Below, one piece after another: positions 1-5,461 of a stretch of DNA of 5,461 bases (positions are counted from its first letter, which is position 1; each line of letters starts with the position of its first letter). Origin of the DNA: Halobacteriales archaeon. GTDB lineage: Archaea > Thermoplasmatota > E2 > JACPAO01 > JAHFTW01. The translations under genes were made by a program, and so were the position numbers. The notes under the pieces were generated by a model that saw only the letters and a list, made by a program, of their open reading frames with translations, ran no database searches and was not told where the DNA came from. Location: contig JAIVGU010000049.1 of assembly GCA_020201445.1 (NCBI GenBank), positions 1-5,461 on the forward strand. The letters are read 5' to 3'.

Positions 1-723
1 GTTCCAGGCGACGGGCTTCCGGGGCACGCATCCGACCCCCGCCAATCGCTGTGGGCGGCGCTTCCAACTCTGCCGTTTGGCACCTTCGCTGGCCAGCCGC
101 CCGACGACGCCGCCTCTTCCTTGGCCTTTGGCTTGAAGACGGCGCTTGAGTCGGCCAAGGCCTGCCACCCTGTCGATTCTGCTTGCAGTGCAACCGTGCC
201 CCACTACTTGCTGGCACACCCTTTGGCCACTGTCACAGCGGCCGATTATTTCGACGACCGCGTCTCGGCCACGACGGAGGCGGCCTTTGTCTCCGTGGAG
301 CACAATTGGATTGTTCAAGTCTCGGACAAGGACCAATCCTTCCTGAGGTTCAGCGTGCAGAGGCAAGACAGGGTGCCGCCGGATGCTGCCCCCTACTTCG
401 TCCGCCGTTTGGCGGAGAGCGGCTACACCCCAGGGTTGGCCACCGGTCTTCCGCTCGTCACCCTGTCATCGGTCTATTCGCAGTGCACGAAGACGGCAGG
501 CGCATCGCGCTTCCAGTTCTCGTTTGCCGCCCCATTCCCCCTTGCCGACCCCCCCGTGATCGGGGGCGTCCAGCAAGGGCCGGGCGCAACATACACCTGT
601 TCCTTCTCCAATGGTGGCGAATTCACCCCGTTCTCACAAGTGGATGCGGGAACCGGGTTTGCCTTGTTCAAGGGGGGCTGTGGGTTCACCCATTGCCAAG
701 CGGCAATCCTGCCCAATGTCTAG
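1..723 (+). CDS. Unrecognised, probably exported six-cysteine protein, 5'-truncated by the window edge
   Basis: The frame is open from base 1 to a TAG at 721-723, giving 240 residues in the window, so the true N-terminus (and any signal peptide) lies to the left. A TTG at 121 could serve as a start, but the uninterrupted frame upstream makes a partial gene more likely. I do not recognise the family. The fragment has no obvious membrane helix. It holds six cysteines (in-window residues 55, 62, 162, 200, 227, 232), an even number that would suit disulfides in an extracellular protein, and it is rich in Gly, Pro, aromatic and Ser/Thr residues, suggesting a beta-rich fold. Third codon positions contain clearly more A/T than in the genes to its right (many ttg, ttt, caa, gat, aat), which may mean transfer, weaker selection or fast evolution. 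Its stop overlaps that of the convergent desulfurase gene. Confidence 0.6.
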   Translation, partial: VPGDGLPGHASDPRQSLWAALPTLPFGTFAGQPPDDAASSLAFGLKTALESAKACHPVDSACSATVPHYLLAHPLATVTAADYFDDRVSATTEAAFVSVEHNWIVQVSDKDQSFLRFSVQRQDRVPPDAAPYFVRRLAESGYTPGLATGLPLVTLSSVYSQCTKTAGASRFQFSFAAPFPLADPPVIGGVQQGPGATYTCSFSNGGEFTPFSQVDAGTGFALFKGGCGFTHCQAAILPNV

Positions 724-2093
724 GCTCGGGGGGGCTGCATCATCGGCTCCCCGTTGGGCGTGCACTGCCCGCCAGCCGTCGCGTACGAGCCTTTCCACGT
801 GCCGCGCGCAACCTGCTCGATGCCCTCGGCGAGCGCGTCGATGTCCTCGGCCGTGTTGTAGAGGCCGAGGCTGGCGCGGGTGGCGCCGGGCAGGTCGACC
901 TCCTCGCCGCGCGCGAGGGCGTCGGTCCACTGCGTGGTGTCCTTGAGGCCGAGCAGGCGGTGCAGGAGCGGGTGGGCGCAGAAGCAGCCGTTGCGGGTGG
1001 CGATGGCGTGCTCGTGGTCGAGGACGGCGGAGACCAGCTCGTGCCGGACGCCGGGGACCAGGAAGGTGAAGACGCCCACCTTCTCGGTGGCGCGGCGGGG
1101 GCCGAACAGCGTCACGCCGCGCGCCTCCTCCAGCTCGCCGAAGCGGGCGAGGCCGTGGCGGGTGAGCCGCGTCTCGTGCTCGCGGACGTTCTCCATGCCG
1201 AGGCCCTCGAGGTAGCGCGTGGCGGCGGCGAAGGCGACGGCGCCGGCGATGTTGGGGGTGCCCCCCATGTGGCGGTCGGGGCCCTTCGTGAACAGGGCGG
1301 ACTCCGGCGTGACCCACTCGACGGTGCCGCCGCCGGGGAGGTACGGGGGCGCCGCGTCCAGGAGGTCCTTGGGCCCCATCAGGAAGCCGGAGCCGAGCGG
1401 GGCGTACGCCTTGTGGCCGGCAGCGGCGAGGAAGTCCAGGTGCTCGGGGTGCCCCTCGGGCTTGCGGTCGATGGGGGCGTGCGCGTAGAGCTGCGCCGCG
1501 TCGACGAGGATGCGGGCGCCGTGGTCGTGCGCGAGGCGGGCCAGCTTCCCGAGCGGCGGCAGGGTGCCGGTGACGTTGCTGGCGCCGGTGACGGCGAGGA
1601 GCTTGACCTTGGTGGAGGCGAGCTTGGCCGCGACGTCCTCCAGCACGATGCGCGCCTCGGCGTCGACCTCGGCGTGCAGGACCGGCCCGCGGGCGCGGTG
1701 GGGCAGGTCGTTGCTGTGGTGCTCCAGCAGCGTCGCGAGGGTGGCGCCGGGCTGGCCCGCCATCACGTGCGCGGCGACGTCGAGGGCGGCCGTGGTGTTC
1801 TGGCCCAGGACGGTGACGGTGGTGTCGGGCTCGGCGCGCACGAAGCGCTGGAAGGTCGCGAGGGCGCCGTCGAACAGCTCCGACGACTCCTGGCTGAGGG
1901 TGTGGTTGCCGCGGTGGATGTTGGCGTACTGGCTCTCCAGCAGCCCGGTCACGGCGGCGAGGACGGGGCGGGGGGCGTGGGTGCTGGCGCCGTGGTCGAG
2001 GTAGACCAGCGGGCGCTCCTGCCCGTCGAGCGTGCGGATGCGGCGGCCGAGGATGGGGAAGTCGGCGCGCACCCGCTGCGTGTCGAACGCCAC
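720..2093 (-). CDS. Cysteine desulfurase-like PLP enzyme (aminotransferase class V, SufS/CsdA type)
   Basis: This 457-residue protein has the landmarks of the class V aminotransferase fold. They are YLDHGASTHAP (31-41, the YLDNAATT-like N-terminal motif), HRGNHTLS (60-67), EHHSND (124-129, with the PLP-stacking His at 125), SNVTG (172-176), VDAAQ (197-201, Asp198 for the PLP ring nitrogen), GHK (226-228, Lys228 as the Schiff-base lysine), and TRASLGLYNT (405-414, Arg406 for the substrate carboxylate). The loop RNGCFCAHP (367-375) places Cys372 where SufS has its catalytic persulfide cysteine. Such enzymes convert L-cysteine to alanine and a protein-bound persulfide in the cytoplasm. Two oddities are CF in place of the usual HH before the cysteine, and about 19 extra residues between Cys372 and Arg406. 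The C-terminal 25 or so residues look like a variable tail. The start is GTG at 2093 without an SD site, supported by an upstream TATA-like box. No sufBCD, iscU or sufE lies nearby, so the physiological role is open. Confidence 0.9.
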   Translation of the reverse strand: MAFDTQRVRADFPILGRRIRTLDGQERPLVYLDHGASTHAPRPVLAAVTGLLESQYANIHRGNHTLSQESSELFDGALATFQRFVRAEPDTTVTVLGQNTTAALDVAAHVMAGQPGATLATLLEHHSNDLPHRARGPVLHAEVDAEARIVLEDVAAKLASTKVKLLAVTGASNVTGTLPPLGKLARLAHDHGARILVDAAQLYAHAPIDRKPEGHPEHLDFLAAAGHKAYAPLGSGFLMGPKDLLDAAPPYLPGGGTVEWVTPESALFTKGPDRHMGGTPNIAGAVAFAAATRYLEGLGMENVREHETRLTRHGLARFGELEEARGVTLFGPRRATEKVGVFTFLVPGVRHELVSAVLDHEHAIATRNGCFCAHPLLHRLLGLKDTTQWTDALARGEEVDLPGATRASLGLYNTAEDIDALAEGIEQVARGTWKGSYATAGGQCTPNGEPMMQPPRA

Positions 2094-2117
2094 GCGTGGA
2101 GGATGGTTCTCGGAGGG

Positions 2118-2130
2118 TTATTGCTTGCCC
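2118..2130 (-). promoter_or_regulatory. Candidate archaeal promoter (GGGCAAGC + AATAA box) of the desulfurase gene
   Basis: Read on the minus strand, GGGCAAGC (2130 to 2123) is followed directly by AATAA (2122 to 2118), centred 27 nt upstream of the GTG at 2093. That is where an archaeal TATA box sits for a leaderless mRNA, and the octamer lies at the BRE position. No SD site precedes the GTG, in keeping with leaderless translation. The same octamer occurs at the same distance before the divergent ATPase gene. This is inferred from sequence alone. Confidence 0.5.
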
Positions 2131-2167
2131 CGTCGATTGACGGGTGAACAAGCCACCCTCCAGAGGG
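2129..2167. promoter_or_regulatory. Two short perfect palindromes in the divergent promoter region, candidate operators
   Basis: Between the two promoter boxes lie CCCGTC-GATT-GACGGG (2129-2144; 6-bp arms, 4-nt centre) and CCCTC-CA-GAGGG (2156-2167; 5-bp arms, 2-nt centre). Each partly overlaps one GGGCAAGC promoter octamer (2129-2130 on the left, 2165-2167 on the right). A protein bound at either could influence both divergent genes. Short palindromes are common in GC-rich DNA, so this is only a candidate. Confidence 0.3.
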
Positions 2168-2178
2168 CAAGCCTAAAC
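2165..2178 (+). promoter_or_regulatory. Candidate archaeal promoter (GGGCAAGC + CTAAAC box) of the ABC exporter operon
   Basis: GGGCAAGC (2165-2172) directly precedes CTAAAC (2173-2178), one of the few A-rich stretches here. The box is centred about 26 nt upstream of the GTG at 2202. The octamer's last base is exactly 30 nt from that GTG, the same spacing as the matching octamer has to the desulfurase GTG on the other strand. This favours 2202 over 2190 as the translation start and a leaderless transcript. Confidence 0.5.
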
Positions 2179-2201
2179 GCCGGGCCCAGGTGGCCGCGCC
2201 C

Positions 2202-3268
<1,067 letters not shown>

Positions 3269-3272
<4 letters not shown>

Positions 3273-3328
3273 ACGCCGCAGCGGCCACGGCGCAGGGCGG
3301 AGCCCGCGGCACGGGGGGGTTGGCATGA
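3269..3328 (+). CDS. 19-residue mini-ORF bridging ATPase and permease genes (possible coupling leader or N-terminal extension)
   Basis: This short frame starts with an ATG overlapping the ATPase stop (ATGA, 3269-3272) and ends with a TGA overlapping the permease start (ATGA, 3325-3328). It has a near-consensus SD five nucleotides upstream, so ribosomes should enter it. The product is Ala/Gly-rich (begins MNAAAATAQ) and has no recognisable domain. It holds a run of seven G (3313-3319) phased as G GGG GGG, the pattern of a -1 slippery heptamer. A -1 slip, or one more G in the true sequence, would join it to the permease frame and give an N-terminal extension ending in ...GGVGMSALRTF. It may be a translational-coupling leader, a frameshift-controlled extension, or the sign of a homopolymer sequencing error. 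Confidence 0.4.
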
Positions 3329-4134
3329 GCGCCCTCCGCACCTTCGGCCTGATGTACATGCGCAACCTGCGCCAGTTCCCCCGCATCCCGGTCGTCCTGG
3401 TGTTCGGCATCGTCATGCCCATCATCCAGCTCCTGCTGTTCGGCAACCTGTTCTCCAGCATCGCCAAGCAGCCCGCCTTCCAGGCCGCCTACCCCGGCGT
3501 CGAGTACGAGTCCTTCATCGTCCCCGCCGTGCTGCTGTTCACCATCTTCGTCGGCATGGCCAACTCCAGCGCCGCGCTCATCGTCGACCTGCGCACCGGC
3601 TACTTCGACAAGCTGCGCACCACCCCCGCGCGCCCCGCCATCGTGATGACGGCCCGCATGTTCGCCGAGATGACCCGCGTCGCGCTCCAGGGCACCCTGG
3701 TCCTGCTCATCGCCATCGCCTTCGGCGCCAGCGTCAAGACCGGCGTCGTCGGCGCCTTGGTGATGATTGTCCTCGCCACCGTGTTCAGCGCCTGCATCGC
3801 TGGGCTGGGCGTGATGGCCCTCGCCCTCAAGACCAAGAGCGACCAGGCGACCCAGTCGGCGTTCCCGCTGTTCTTCGTCCTGATGTTCCTCAGCAGCGCC
3901 TTCCAGGCCAAGGAGCTCATCGACAAGGAGTGGCTGCGCAGCGTCGTCGACATCAACCCGGTCAACTTCCTCATCGAGTCGCTGCGGCAACTGATGATCG
4001 GCGTCAACGAGGGCGGCGCCATGGTGGCGAGCTACCCGTGGGAGAAGATTGGCCTCGTCCTCATCGCCAGCGCGGTGGGCGCCATCGTGTTCGGGTTCGT
4101 CAACTGGCGCGTCTACCGCAAGATGATTGGTTGA
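3325..4134 (+). CDS. ABC-2 type exporter, permease subunit
   Basis: This 269-residue integral membrane protein is of usual length for ABC-2 permeases (DrrB-like). About six hydrophobic segments are visible, near residues 21-43, 62-84, 116-134, 139-168, 177-195 and 243-261. DLRTGYFDKLRTTPARP (88-104) matches the conserved cytoplasmic stretch after the second helix (D..tG....l.tTP), and INPVNFLIESLR (210-221) matches the conserved NP motif before the last helix. Two copies would dimerise and pair with two copies of the ATPase encoded just upstream, exporting an unidentified substrate (a drug, lipid or glycan is usual for the family). The ATG at 3325 overlaps the stop of a 19-codon ORF, so expression probably depends on upstream translation; an N-terminally extended form is possible. 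The gene faces a convergent minus-strand gene across an inverted repeat. Confidence 0.92.
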   Translation: MSALRTFGLMYMRNLRQFPRIPVVLVFGIVMPIIQLLLFGNLFSSIAKQPAFQAAYPGVEYESFIVPAVLLFTIFVGMANSSAALIVDLRTGYFDKLRTTPARPAIVMTARMFAEMTRVALQGTLVLLIAIAFGASVKTGVVGALVMIVLATVFSACIAGLGVMALALKTKSDQATQSAFPLFFVLMFLSSAFQAKELIDKEWLRSVVDINPVNFLIESLRQLMIGVNEGGAMVASYPWEKIGLVLIASAVGAIVFGFVNWRVYRKMIG

Positions 4135-4145
4135 CTCCCTAACTG

Positions 4146-4213
4146 AACCACAAATTCCACAAATTTCACAAAGTCTACGGAGGCGGTTTGTGGAATTCGT
4201 GAAATTTGTGGTT
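4146..4213. repeat. 27-bp near-perfect inverted repeat with 10-nt internal periodicity; possible bidirectional terminator or palindromic mobile repeat
   Basis: The arms are 4146-4172 and 4187-4213, matching at 24 of 27 positions with a 14-nt loop (4173-4186). They are strikingly A/T-rich in otherwise very GC-rich DNA. Each arm consists of about three tandem units of the type CCACAAATT, repeating every 9-10 nt. In minus-strand RNA two of the three mismatches become G-U pairs, so the hairpin is best formed in the transcript of the small gene ending here. It lies between convergent genes and could end both transcripts. The A/T content and unit structure also suit a dispersed palindromic repeat; from memory, related CACAAATT or CACGAATT-type palindromes occur in many environmental genomes. 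The right arm's end reaches into the TAA of the minus-strand gene. Confidence 0.75.
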
Positions 4214-4557
4214 TAGGTGGTCGGCCGGCGCGCGATGGTCGCCTTCTTGGCGGCCTCGGCCAGCTTGGGGTCGAGCTCTGCCTCCCGGCCCTCCGCGATG
4301 AGGCCCTGCGCGAACACCAGGACGATGTCGTCGTTGTTGGCGACCGCGTACTCGTCGCGCAGCTTGACCATCTTCGCCGTAAGGGCCTTGTCCTGCGCGG
4401 TCGTGAGGTAGCGGCGCAGGGTGTGGCCGCCGACGCGGCGGCGCTCCGTGTTCTCGCGGGTGTACATCTCGCGCAGGTCGTGCGCGTTGTGGTAGCTGCG
4501 CCCGACCTCCTCGTCGCTCAGCTCGGAGGTGCGGAAGGGAGAGCGGTCGCCGGGCAC
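4213..4557 (-). CDS. Hypothetical small helical protein, 114 residues
   Basis: I do not recognise this family. From GTG 4557 the product has 114 residues, is highly charged and looks mainly helical, with no membrane segment, signal peptide or cysteine. Visible stretches are SPFRTSELSDEEVGRSYHNA (6-25), DLREMYTRENTERRR (27-41), TLRRYLTTAQDKAL (46-59) and a hydrophobic helix NDDIVLVFAQGLIAEGRE (75-92). It may be a cytoplasmic or nucleic-acid-associated protein, but nothing proves it. An upstream GTG at 4617 would add 20 residues; I prefer 4557 because an AAATAC box is centred about 25 nt upstream and the extra residues look non-coding in composition. Strong third-position G/C supports coding. 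The stop (TAA, 4213-4215) lies at the edge of the inverted repeat, so the C-terminus may have been shaped by that element. It lies 78 bp downstream of the exported-protein gene on the same strand but probably has its own promoter. Confidence 0.65.
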   Translation of the reverse strand: MPGDRSPFRTSELSDEEVGRSYHNAHDLREMYTRENTERRRVGGHTLRRYLTTAQDKALTAKMVKLRDEYAVANNDDIVLVFAQGLIAEGREAELDPKLAEAAKKATIARRPTT

Positions 4558-4578
4558 GGCCACGCCACATGGCAGCCG

Positions 4579-4584
4579 GTATTT
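4579..4584 (-). promoter_or_regulatory. Candidate TATA-like box AAATAC of the small minus-strand gene
   Basis: AAATAC on the minus strand is centred about 25 nt before the GTG at 4557, fitting leaderless archaeal transcription. No SD site precedes that GTG. It is preceded by CACCCCC, not by the GGGCAAGC octamer of the other two promoters. It is one short match, supported mainly by position. Confidence 0.35.
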
Positions 4585-4608
4585 GGGGGTGACCCAACCG
4601 ACCACTGG

Positions 4609-4626
4609 CTGAACCACGGTGGTCAG
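4609..4626. promoter_or_regulatory. Quasi-palindrome between two minus-strand genes
   Basis: CTGACCACCGTGGTTCAG (minus strand) has arms CTGA/TCAG and CCAC/GTGG with one unpaired T. It begins ten bases past the stop of the exported-protein gene and lies about 52-69 bp upstream of the small gene's start. It could be an operator for the small gene or part of the upstream gene's 3' end; its tight centre makes an RNA hairpin less likely. Confidence 0.25.
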
Positions 4627-4635
4627 GCGAGGGCC

Positions 4636-5461
4636 CTACCGGATGGGCGCGTCGGTGTCGAGCAGGCTCGCGCCGTGGCTGCCGCCCATGCCGCCGAAGC
4701 TGCCTTCGAGGAGCAGGCCCTGGTGGCGCGCCCAGTCGGCCGAGTAGTAGTGGCAGCCGCAGTCGTCCAGGTAGCCGCGCCACGTGGCGACGGTGACGGC
4801 CGTGCCGGACTGCTTGGTGGCGTAGAGGTCCTCCTTTACAACGTCGACGTGGAGGTAGGTCAGGTCGCAGTCGCCCACGCCGCTGCCCTCCACCTGCTGC
4901 CCGACCGTGACGTTGGTGGGCCACAGGGGCGGCGCAATCGCACTGGCCTCGTGGACGGTGGTGTAGGTGTCGACGGGCGTCGTGTACTCGTCGTGGCGGT
5001 GCCGCGTCAGGTCGCAGGTCGCCTGCCAGGCGCCCGCGCTGGTGTAGCGGAAGGTCACCGTGCCGTCGTAGTCGTCGTAGGTGTCCCCGGCCGGGGAGCC
5101 GCCCCACCCGCTCACGTCGTAGGTGGCGTAGGAGCGGCCGGCGACGGGCCACGCGGACACGGGGGTCGCGGTGGGCCAGCGGTAGGAGCCGGAGAGCAGC
5201 GTGGAGCCGGCCTCGGCGCGGAACTGCACGAGGCTGCCGTCGGCGATGGCGGTGCCGGGGTTGGCGGTCCAGTCGCCGTAGGCTTGGCGCGCCAGCGGCT
5301 TCCAGGCGCCGCCGTCGACGCGGAACGACACCCCCTGCAGGCCCCAGTTGGGGGAGGCGTAGACGTTGGCCTGTACCCAGTTGGGGTTGCCCTTCACGTT
5401 CTCGAAGCGCGCGTCGAACGTCGAGGCGGCGGACGGGTAGGGCGTCGCGGCGGTCCAGGTC
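4636..5461 (-). CDS. C-terminal part of a probable exported two-domain protein, 5'-truncated by the window edge
   Basis: The frame is open from the right edge to TAG at 4636-4638, giving 274 residues in the window, so the N-terminus and any signal peptide lie outside. The GTG at 5397 is an internal valine (FENVKGNPNW), not the start. Residues about 18-97 form a compact beta-type domain: FENVKGNPNWVQANVYA, then VSFRVDGGAWKPL, YGDW, GSLVQFRAEAG and SGSYRWP. The spacing of these W, G and FRA elements recalls carbohydrate-binding CBM63/expansin C-terminal domains, though I regard this as a loose resemblance. Residues about 110-274 form a second beta-rich domain with four cysteines (149, 198, 234, 236; the last pair as CGC), ending in GASLLDTDAPIR. 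No C-terminal anchor or sorting motif is visible. I recall similar secreted proteins from high-GC Thermoplasmatota genomes, but this is memory, not a search. A cell-surface or secreted binding role is inferred. Confidence 0.7.
   Translation of the reverse strand, partial: TWTAATPYPSAASTFDARFENVKGNPNWVQANVYASPNWGLQGVSFRVDGGAWKPLARQAYGDWTANPGTAIADGSLVQFRAEAGSTLLSGSYRWPTATPVSAWPVAGRSYATYDVSGWGGSPAGDTYDDYDGTVTFRYTSAGAWQATCDLTRHRHDEYTTPVDTYTTVHEASAIAPPLWPTNVTVGQQVEGSGVGDCDLTYLHVDVVKEDLYATKQSGTAVTVATWRGYLDDCGCHYYSADWARHQGLLLEGSFGGMGGSHGASLLDTDAPIR

Noticed and set aside
551..566. Perfect hairpin CCCCCG-TGAT-CGGGGG
   Set aside because: It lies inside the reading frame of the left-edge gene and encodes a symmetric Pro-Pro-Val-Ile-Gly-Gly stretch; no T-run follows and there is no reason to call it a terminator.
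183..2147. A long open frame (654 codons) on the plus strand opposite the desulfurase gene
   Set aside because: Its product is low-complexity Ala/Gly/Arg/Val with no domain, as expected for the antisense of a GC-rich gene; the minus-strand frame has full catalytic motifs.
4558..4638. The exported-protein gene and the small gene are in the same frame, separated by one TAG with no other stop, which could suggest amber readthrough or pyrrolysine
   Set aside because: The sequence between TAG and GTG 4557 does not look coding, the two proteins are unrelated in character, a separate TATA-like box precedes the second, and stop-free stretches this short are common in GC-rich DNA.
4175..5152. A 325-codon minus-strand frame covering the small gene and part of the exported-protein gene
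   Set aside because: Arg/Pro-rich low-complexity product that runs into the palindromic repeat; two other frames on the same strand give plausible proteins.
5395..5397. GTG as the start of the right-edge exported protein
   Set aside because: The frame stays open to the window edge and the upstream residues (FEN before VKGNPNW) continue the domain pattern, so this is an internal valine.

Overview
The window looks archaeal and very GC-rich. My best guess is an uncultured Thermoplasmatota-like lineage, but this is inference. The reasons are near-complete G/C at third codon positions in most genes, GTG starts with no Shine-Dalgarno site but an A/T-rich box about 25 nt upstream (a leaderless archaeal promoter pattern), a textbook GGAGGTG site only at an internal operon junction, and exported Cys-containing proteins of a style I associate with such genomes. 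The proteins are not strongly acidic, which argues against a haloarchaeon. A high-GC bacterium is not excluded.

Layout: (1) 1-723 (+) is the 3' part of an unrecognised, probably exported six-cysteine protein. (2) 720-2093 (-) is a SufS/CsdA-like cysteine desulfurase, convergent with (1) and sharing a CTAG that gives a TAG stop to each strand. (3) 2094-2201 is a compact divergent promoter region in which the octamer GGGCAAGC precedes both TATA-like boxes at an identical distance from both start codons. (4) 2202-3272 (+) is an ABC-2 type exporter ATPase. (5) 3269-3328 (+) is a 19-codon mini-ORF joined by ATGA overlaps at both ends, carrying a strong RBS and a G7 run. (6) 3325-4134 (+) is the partner six-helix ABC-2 permease. 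(7) 4146-4213 is a near-perfect 27-bp inverted repeat, A/T-rich and built of about 10-nt units, between convergent genes. (8) 4213-4557 (-) is a small helical protein of unknown function. (9) 4636-5461 (-) is the C-terminal part of an exported two-domain protein that continues past the right edge.

The ATPase and permease form one two-component exporter whose substrate the sequence does not reveal. The desulfurase shares its promoter region with the exporter but has no scaffold or SufBCD gene beside it here, so a functional link is only suggested by the shared promoter element. No complete new multi-gene system is evident. The most notable signals are regulatory and translational: the paired promoters, the mini-ORF with slippery heptamer between ATPase and permease, and the palindromic repeat that supplies a neighbouring gene's stop codon.
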